From Pseudomonadota bacterium (GTDB taxonomy: Bacteria; Pseudomonadota; Alphaproteobacteria; Rhizobiales; Hyphomicrobiaceae), in contig JAEZHL010000301.1 in assembly GCA_023416575.1 (NCBI GenBank), positions 1 through 10,848 of the forward strand: a stretch of DNA of 10,848 nt, in the 5' to 3' direction. A program made the position numbers and the translations under genes. Below are positions 6,206 to 10,848 of this stretch, one piece after another (positions within the stretch are counted from its first letter, which is position 1; every line of letters starts with the position of its first letter). The notes under the pieces are model-generated. The model had not been told where the DNA came from and searched no databases. It saw nothing but the letters and a program-made list of their open reading frames with translations.

Positions 6206-7198
6206 ATGATCGCCTCTCGCCCGACCTTCAAACGTGATTTGATGATCGCCGCTATGGCTCTGGTGGTCATCCTCTTGCTGCCGATCCTATGGCCGAGCAA
6301 GGCACTGACCGACCTCGTCATCCGCGTTGCGGCCTTCTCCCTCTTCGCGACGTCGCTCAACCTGCTGGTCGGCTACACCGGCATGGTGTCGTTCGGCCAT
6401 GGCATGTTCTTCGGCTTCGGCGCCTATTGCTTCGGGCTTTCGATGCAACGCCTCGGCGTCTCGATTCCGGTGGCGCTCGCGATCACGGTCGTCTCGACCG
6501 CCATTCTCGCCACGGTCGTCGGCGCCATCAGCATCCGCCTCAAGGACATCTACTTCTCGTTCATCACACTGGCGTTCCAGATGCTGATCCACAGCCTGAT
6601 CATCGCCTGGGTGCCGCTCACCGGAGGCGACCAGGGTCTGACGGGCGGCATCCCGCGGCCGGTTTTCTTCGGCGTGGATCTCACCCTCGAGAGCCATCGC
6701 TACGCATTCAGCGTCGTGCTCATGATCCTCGGCCTGCTGGCCATGCGACACGTCGCCGAATCTCCGTTTGGCTACACGCTGCGCATGATCCGGGACAATC
6801 CGGACCGGGCGAGCTTCCTCGGCATCAACGTCTTCCGCGCCAAGCTTACCGCCTTCATCATCGCTGGCGTCTTCGCGGCCGTTGGCGGGACGATCATGGC
6901 GCTGTTCGTCTCGGCTGCCTATCCAGAGTTCGCGAACTGGACCATGTCCGGCGAGGGCATCTTCATGGTCATGCTCGGCGGCGTGAGCACCTTCCTCGGG
7001 CCCACGGCCGGCGCTGTCATCCTCGCCCTGCTCAATGATCTCATTACGCGGAAGACGGAACACCACGGCATCTTCCTCGGGATCATCATCCTGGTGTTTG
7101 CCCTTGGTTTACGCAAAGGGGTGACAGACTTCATCGCCGACTGGTTCCGCGCCCGCCGCGAAGCCGCTCTCAATGCGATGAAGGGAACCCGGCCATGA
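6206..7198 (+). CDS. livM: HAAT-family ABC transporter permease, LivM type
   Basis: This is the second inner-membrane permease, partner of LivH. The 330 residues have a short basic N-terminus (SRPTFKR) then roughly ten hydrophobic segments. Seen: LNLLVGYTGMVSFGHGMFFG at 51-70, a hallmark of LivM, GGDQGLTGGIPRP at 140-152 in the periplasmic loop region, the coupling loop RMIRDNPDRASFLGIN at 193-208, and MLGGVSTFLGPTAGAVIL at 256-273. The C-terminal tail is basic and cytoplasmic. The ATG at 6206 follows AGGAGG (6192-6197) with an eight-base spacer. Its stop overlaps the start of the dehydrogenase gene as ATGA (7195-7198), so the enzyme is translationally coupled to the permease. Confidence 0.94.
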   Translation: MIASRPTFKRDLMIAAMALVVILLLPILWPSKALTDLVIRVAAFSLFATSLNLLVGYTGMVSFGHGMFFGFGAYCFGLSMQRLGVSIPVALAITVVSTAILATVVGAISIRLKDIYFSFITLAFQMLIHSLIIAWVPLTGGDQGLTGGIPRPVFFGVDLTLESHRYAFSVVLMILGLLAMRHVAESPFGYTLRMIRDNPDRASFLGINVFRAKLTAFIIAGVFAAVGGTIMALFVSAAYPEFANWTMSGEGIFMVMLGGVSTFLGPTAGAVILALLNDLITRKTEHHGIFLGIIILVFALGLRKGVTDFIADWFRARREAALNAMKGTRP

Positions 7199-7980
7199 CC
7201 ACGGAGGGCTCAGCAGGCGTAGCGGTCGTGACCGGCGGCGCCAGTGGAATCGGCGCTGCGTGCTGTCGCGTGCTTGCAAGCCGGGGCGCACGTGTCGCCG
7301 TTCTCGACCGCGACGCGGCACGCGCACGCGATGTTGCCGAAGAGGTCGGCGGGACGGCGTTGATCGCCGATGTCGGCGACGAGGCCTCGATTGAAGCTGC
7401 CGCTGCCGAGATCGAGGCGAATTTCGGCCCAGTCGAGATCCTCGTCAACAGTGCCGGTATCATCCAGCTGCCGCAGCGCCCGACCGAGCTGTCGATGGAG
7501 CGCTACGACCAGATCGTCAATATCGACCAACGCGGGACCTATCTCGCCTGCGTCGTCTTCGCCCGCCGCATGCTGCCGCGCCGGCGTGGCAGCATCGTCA
7601 ACATCGCGTCGATCGCCGGCATGCGCGCGCTTCCGCTCCACGCCTATTCTCCGGCCAAAGCTGCGGTGATTTCGATGACAGGCTGCCTCGCTGCCGAATG
7701 GGGTCCGGCGGGAATCCGCGTCAACGCGGTGTCGCCCGGCTACACCCGAACCCCCGCGCTCCAAAGCGCAATCGACCGCGGAGAGCGTGACGTCTCCCTG
7801 CTCGAGAGGAATTCCGCACTCGGCCGCCTCGTCGATCCCGACGAGATCGCGAAGGCCGTCGCCTTCCTGGTGAGCGCGGAAGCGTCCGCCATCACAGGGA
7901 TCAATCTGCCAGTCGACTGCGGCTGGCTCGCGGCCGCTCCATGGACCACCTATGGCGGCTTGCGGAACAGCGAGGATTGA
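7195..7980 (+). CDS. Short-chain dehydrogenase/reductase (SDR), classical type, NAD-preferring
   Basis: This is a cytoplasmic alcohol/ketone oxidoreductase of the classical SDR family, 261 residues, normal length. Seen: the nucleotide-binding TGGASGIG at 13-20, an acidic D38 at the end of the second strand (family rule: prefers NAD(H) over NADP(H)), NSAG at 85-88, and the full catalytic tetrad N109, S139 (in VNIASIAG), Y151 and K155 (YSPAK). RVNAVSPGYTRTP at 175-187 is the usual segment after the active site. The C-terminus (AAPWTTYGG) is longer than minimal and may line the substrate pocket. The gene sits between livM and livG, overlapping livM by four bases and ending five bases before livG. 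It is therefore expressed inside the transporter unit and likely oxidises the imported compound or an early product. The substrate is unknown. Confidence 0.94.
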   Translation: MTTEGSAGVAVVTGGASGIGAACCRVLASRGARVAVLDRDAARARDVAEEVGGTALIADVGDEASIEAAAAEIEANFGPVEILVNSAGIIQLPQRPTELSMERYDQIVNIDQRGTYLACVVFARRMLPRRRGSIVNIASIAGMRALPLHAYSPAKAAVISMTGCLAAEWGPAGIRVNAVSPGYTRTPALQSAIDRGERDVSLLERNSALGRLVDPDEIAKAVAFLVSAEASAITGINLPVDCGWLAAAPWTTYGGLRNSED

Positions 7981-7985
7981 GAGCC

Positions 7986-8741
7986 ATGCTTGAAGTCAAT
8001 GGCCTGTTCAAATCCTTCGGCGGCGTCGCTGCCATATCGGACGTATCGCTGACCTTCCCGGCGGCATCCTTGACCGCCATCATCGGTCCCAATGGCGCCG
8101 GAAAGAGCACATTCTTCAACCTGATCAGTGGTGGATTGCAGCCGGACAGGGGGAGTGTCGTGCTCAACGGCACGAACCTCGTCGGCCGTTCTCGGGCCGA
8201 CATCATCGAGGCAGGCATCGGGCGCGCCTTCCAGGTCGCCAAGATCTTCCCCACGCTGACGGTAGAGGAAAGCCTGCTCGGCGCCGTCACCGCTCATCGC
8301 AACCGGGCTCAGAACATTCAGCGGCGCTTCCCGCTCCCCGAGATGCGGGATCGCATGCACGAGGTGGCCGAGACCCTGGGGCTCGTCGACAAGCTCGGGA
8401 TCGTCGCATCCAACCTCTCGCACGGCGACCAGAAGCTGCTCGACGTCGCGCTGGCACTCGTCCTCGATCCGAAAGTGCTGCTGCTCGACGAGCCGACTGC
8501 CGGCATGGGGCCGGACGAGCGCTGGCGAATGATCGAGCGCGTTCATGATTTGTGGGCGCGCGAGAAAATCACCCTGATTTTCATCGAGCACGACATGGAC
8601 ATCGTCTTCAAAATCGCGCCGCGGATTTGCGTACTGTGCTACGGACGGCTTTTGGCGGAAGGTTCGCCCGCCGAGATTCGCGACAACCCGCAGGTCATCG
8701 AAGCCTACCTCGGCACCAGCCACGAGGAAGTAGCGGCATGA
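7986..8741 (+). CDS. livG: HAAT-family ABC transporter ATP-binding protein, LivG type
   Basis: This is one of the two cytoplasmic ATPases powering LivHM. Seen: Walker A GPNGAGKST at 34-42, Q-loop Q83 in GRAFQVAKIFP, the LivG-specific signature LSHGDQK at 144-150, Walker B LLLDEPTAGM from 165, and the switch histidine H202 in IEHDMD. The length of 251 residues is normal. The ATG at 7986 is preferred over an in-frame upstream start at 7941 inside the dehydrogenase gene, because the family begins directly with LEVNGLFKSFGG. GAGG at 7972-7975 is a weak ribosome site, so translation probably relies on coupling from the dehydrogenase stop five bases upstream. Its stop overlaps the livF start as ATGA. 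Confidence 0.94.
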   Translation: MLEVNGLFKSFGGVAAISDVSLTFPAASLTAIIGPNGAGKSTFFNLISGGLQPDRGSVVLNGTNLVGRSRADIIEAGIGRAFQVAKIFPTLTVEESLLGAVTAHRNRAQNIQRRFPLPEMRDRMHEVAETLGLVDKLGIVASNLSHGDQKLLDVALALVLDPKVLLLDEPTAGMGPDERWRMIERVHDLWAREKITLIFIEHDMDIVFKIAPRICVLCYGRLLAEGSPAEIRDNPQVIEAYLGTSHEEVAA

Positions 8742-9454
8742 GCGACCGCCCCATCGTCCGGGCCGAGGGCCTCGATGTCTTCTACGGCAAAAGCCAGATC
8801 CTGTTTGGAGTCGGTCTCGAGTTGTATCAGGGCCAAACGCTGGCTTTGCTCGGCCGCAACGGCGCCGGCAAGAGCACGACGATGAAGGCCATTGCCGGAG
8901 TTGCGCGCCCGAGCCGCGGAGTCGTCGAGGTAGCCGGCAAGAATGTCGCCGGTAAACAGCCCTACCTCATCGCGCGGACCGGGATCGGCTATGTTCCTGA
9001 GGACCGGCAGGTTTTCCCGGAGCATACCGTCGAGGAGAACCTGGAGATCGGGCACAAGAAGGGCCCCGACGGCCAGGACGACTGGTCGTTGAAGCGCGTA
9101 TTCGAGGTTTTCCCGCTTCTGGAGCCGTTGCGGCATCGCAAAGCCGGACGGCTGTCGGGCGGCGAGCAACAACTATTGGCCATTGCCCGGACACTGATGG
9201 GTAATCCGGTCGTGTTGCTGCTCGACGAGCCCAGCGAGGGACTGGCACCGATCGTCGTCGCCCGCATCGGCGATCTGCTGCGCAAATTGCGCGAAACCGG
9301 GGCGACGATTCTCATTGCCGAGCAGAACATGCATTTCTGCCTCGGGATCGCGAGCGATGCGGTGGTCATCGACAAGGGCACAATCGTCTATCGCGACACC
9401 ATCGCCGGCCTCAAGGCGAACGAGGACGTCCGCCGCCGATATCTGGCGATGTGA
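8738..9454 (+). CDS. livF: HAAT-family ABC transporter ATP-binding protein, LivF type
   Basis: This is the second ATPase of the transporter, dimerising with LivG. Seen: Walker A GRNGAGKST at 39-47, Q-loop region GYVPEDRQVFP, signature LSGGEQQ at 139-145, Walker B LLLDEPSEGLAP from 160, and EQN at 195-197 where the switch histidine normally sits. That His-to-Gln change is typical of LivF proteins and not a defect. The length of 238 residues is normal. The ATG at 8738 overlaps the livG stop by four bases and has GAGGAAG (8724-8730) seven bases upstream. The much longer upstream reading frame is in another frame of livG and is not coding. It ends nine bases before the MmgE/PrpD gene. Confidence 0.94.
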   Translation: MSDRPIVRAEGLDVFYGKSQILFGVGLELYQGQTLALLGRNGAGKSTTMKAIAGVARPSRGVVEVAGKNVAGKQPYLIARTGIGYVPEDRQVFPEHTVEENLEIGHKKGPDGQDDWSLKRVFEVFPLLEPLRHRKAGRLSGGEQQLLAIARTLMGNPVVLLLDEPSEGLAPIVVARIGDLLRKLRETGATILIAEQNMHFCLGIASDAVVIDKGTIVYRDTIAGLKANEDVRRRYLAM

Positions 9455-9463
9455 GGAGATGCC

Positions 9464-10819
9464 ATGACGACGTTGACCGCGCACATCGGTAGATTCGTAG
9501 CCGGTCTAACGACCGATCGACTTCCGCCTGAAGTCATTGAAAAAGCGAAGGTTTGCCTGCTCAACGCCTACGGTATGGGGCTCAACTGTCACGACACGCC
9601 CTACGCCCCCATTGCCCGCGCAGCAGCTCTTGCCATGGACGGCGAGATAGCAGGCGGCGCCACCATGCTCGCAGACGGCCGCCGGACCACCATCGGCGGT
9701 GCGTGCCTCGCCAATTCCGCTTTGTTTCATGGGCGCGCACAAGAGGATAGTTCCGGCGCCGCCCACCTCGGCACGATCCTTGTGCCGCTGCTGACGGCTA
9801 TGATCGAGGTCCGGAAGTATCCACTTTCTGATCTCATCCCGGCACTGGTCGCCGGATATGAGATCGGCGGTATGCTGGAAAAGGCCTATGCAGGCCAGAC
9901 CACGCCCGCTGGTTTCCGTTCAACGACCACCTACGGCGCTGTTGCCGCCGCGGCCGCCGCAGCGCGCCTGATGCGTCTCGATGCAACGAAGACCGCGGCC
10001 GCAGTGGCGAACGCAGCCTCATTCACCGGCGGCGTCCTTCAATCCTTTGCCGATGGAACGGATGAATGGCGGTACCAGCCCGGCCTGGTCGCGCGCAACG
10101 GTCTCGCCGCGGCCGAGCTCGCACGAGCAGGATCCGTGTCGGCGCCACATGCGCTCGAGGGCAAAGTTGGCCTCGTCCGCGCATTCGCCCGCGTCGACTG
10201 TGATGTCGATCAACTCGCTGCCGGACTTGGAACGCAGTGGATGATCCACCGCGTCACTTTCAAACCGTTCCCAGTTTGCGCTTTCAACCAGACTCCAGTC
10301 ACAGCCGCACTGGTCCTAAGGGACGAGATCGGCGGGTCAGAGATCAACTCTGTTCGCGTCCGCATGAATCCCTACGAGTGCGGCTACGCCGGCATGGACG
10401 CCACTGGTCCGTTCCGCACCATCTCAGGGACGCTCATGAGCATCCCGTTCTGTATCGCTACGACCCTGGTGCACTGCATTCCTGATATGCGGCGCATGAC
10501 GACCTATGATGATCCAGCCGTAAACGGTCTCGTCGACCGCATCTCCCTTGTCCCCGACCCAGAGGTCCCGGTTCTCAGTGCCATCATCGAGTTGGAAACG
10601 ACAGACGGGCGACATCTCGTGCGCGACCAGCGCATGACCACCGAGGACTACAATTACGACCGCACCGGAATATCAAAGCTCGTCCGTCGAATCGGCGGCG
10701 AGCAAAACGTCCCGGCCCACGCATTCGACCTTATTGAGCGCTTCGTCGAAAGACTGCCCGGTGCGCAGCTCGATGATGTCATGCAGAGCTTCCGGATGCT
10801 TGAATCCGCCCGCAGCTGA
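9464..10819 (+). CDS. MmgE/PrpD-family protein (2-methylcitrate dehydratase/aconitate decarboxylase superfamily)
   Basis: This is a 451-residue MmgE/PrpD-fold protein of normal length. Family members include 2-methylcitrate dehydratase (PrpD), cis-aconitate decarboxylase and iminodisuccinate epimerase, all acting on small di- or tricarboxylates. Seen: the all-helical first domain with NSALFHGRAQEDSSGAAHLG at 84-103, where D95 and H101 approximate the family's Asp...His pair, then TTYGAVAAAAAAARLM at 155-170, and the lid-domain segment FKPFPVCAFNQTP at 266-278 with K267 and C272. Many relatives have a His a few residues after this Cys. Here N275/Q276 occupy the area, so the substrate may differ from 2-methylcitrate. 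The ATG at 9464 has GAGGAG at 9453-9458, overlapping the livF stop. It is the last gene seen of the transporter operon. No citrate synthase or PrpB homologue is near, so a plain methylcitrate cycle is unlikely. Confidence 0.9.
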   Translation: MTTLTAHIGRFVAGLTTDRLPPEVIEKAKVCLLNAYGMGLNCHDTPYAPIARAAALAMDGEIAGGATMLADGRRTTIGGACLANSALFHGRAQEDSSGAAHLGTILVPLLTAMIEVRKYPLSDLIPALVAGYEIGGMLEKAYAGQTTPAGFRSTTTYGAVAAAAAAARLMRLDATKTAAAVANAASFTGGVLQSFADGTDEWRYQPGLVARNGLAAAELARAGSVSAPHALEGKVGLVRAFARVDCDVDQLAAGLGTQWMIHRVTFKPFPVCAFNQTPVTAALVLRDEIGGSEINSVRVRMNPYECGYAGMDATGPFRTISGTLMSIPFCIATTLVHCIPDMRRMTTYDDPAVNGLVDRISLVPDPEVPVLSAIIELETTDGRHLVRDQRMTTEDYNYDRTGISKLVRRIGGEQNVPAHAFDLIERFVERLPGAQLDDVMQSFRMLESARS

Positions 10820-10848
10820 AACTGAGTTCCTCTGCGCTGAAGTTAGTC

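Noticed and set aside
8552..8737. A 62-codon N-terminal extension of LivF reading through livG in another frame.
   Set aside because: The extension is compositionally unlike protein, lies inside livG, and the ATG at 8738 has a good ribosome site and family-typical N-terminus.
9464..10819. Naming the last gene prpD and the locus a methylcitrate cycle.
   Set aside because: No methylcitrate synthase, PrpB or PrpR is present, and the transporter and SDR context plus the altered lid segment argue against it.
1..10848. Mobile element, phage, CRISPR or toxin-antitoxin content.
   Set aside because: No transposase, integrase, terminal repeats, regular repeat-spacer pattern or toxin/antitoxin-like small gene pair was seen. 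The genes form two coherent metabolic operons.

Overview
The window looks like chromosomal DNA from a GC-rich alphaproteobacterium, most likely a metabolically versatile Hyphomicrobiales (Rhizobiales) relative. This rests on G/C-rich third codon positions, the style of the branched-chain amino-acid-type (HAAT) ABC transporter, and the combination of enzyme families. It is a catabolic locus built as a divergon around a regulator gene. I see no rRNA, tRNA, CRISPR array, insertion sequence, phage gene or origin.

Left arm (minus strand, 2458 down to 1): three tightly packed genes encode the alpha and beta subunits of a thiamine-diphosphate 2-oxoacid/acetoin dehydrogenase E1 component, then an enoyl-CoA hydratase whose C-terminus is cut off by the window edge. 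The alpha and beta genes overlap, and 15 bases separate beta from the hydratase. No E2 or E3 gene lies in the window. A candidate sigma-70 promoter (perfect TTGACA -35) precedes the alpha gene.

Centre (2459-3954): a 126-base divergent intergenic region is followed by a plus-strand TetR-family regulator of 363 residues, far longer than the usual roughly 200. Its last 110-120 residues look like a hotdog-fold (PaaI/thioesterase-like) domain, so it may be a regulator with a built-in acyl-CoA or acyl-thioester sensor. A 278-base gap after it holds two abutting perfect inverted repeats, a hexapeptide leader-like ORF and the strong ribosome binding site of the next gene.

Right arm (plus strand, 3955-10819): a complete HAAT transporter (Tat-type signal substrate-binding protein, LivH and LivM permeases, LivG and LivF ATPases) has a short-chain dehydrogenase gene inserted between livM and livG and a MmgE/PrpD-family gene at the end. 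Most junctions are ATGA overlaps or gaps of 3-9 bases, so livH to the MmgE/PrpD gene is clearly one transcription unit. A strong GC-rich stem-loop sits between the binding-protein gene and livH and probably sets high binding-protein expression relative to the permeases.

Working model (inference): an unidentified carboxylate, amino-acid-like or cyclic compound is imported, oxidised by the SDR, processed by the MmgE/PrpD protein, cleaved to an acyl-CoA by the E1-based complex and passed to the hydratase. The TetR-hotdog protein would sense a CoA-ester intermediate and control both arms. The substrate cannot be read from the sequence.
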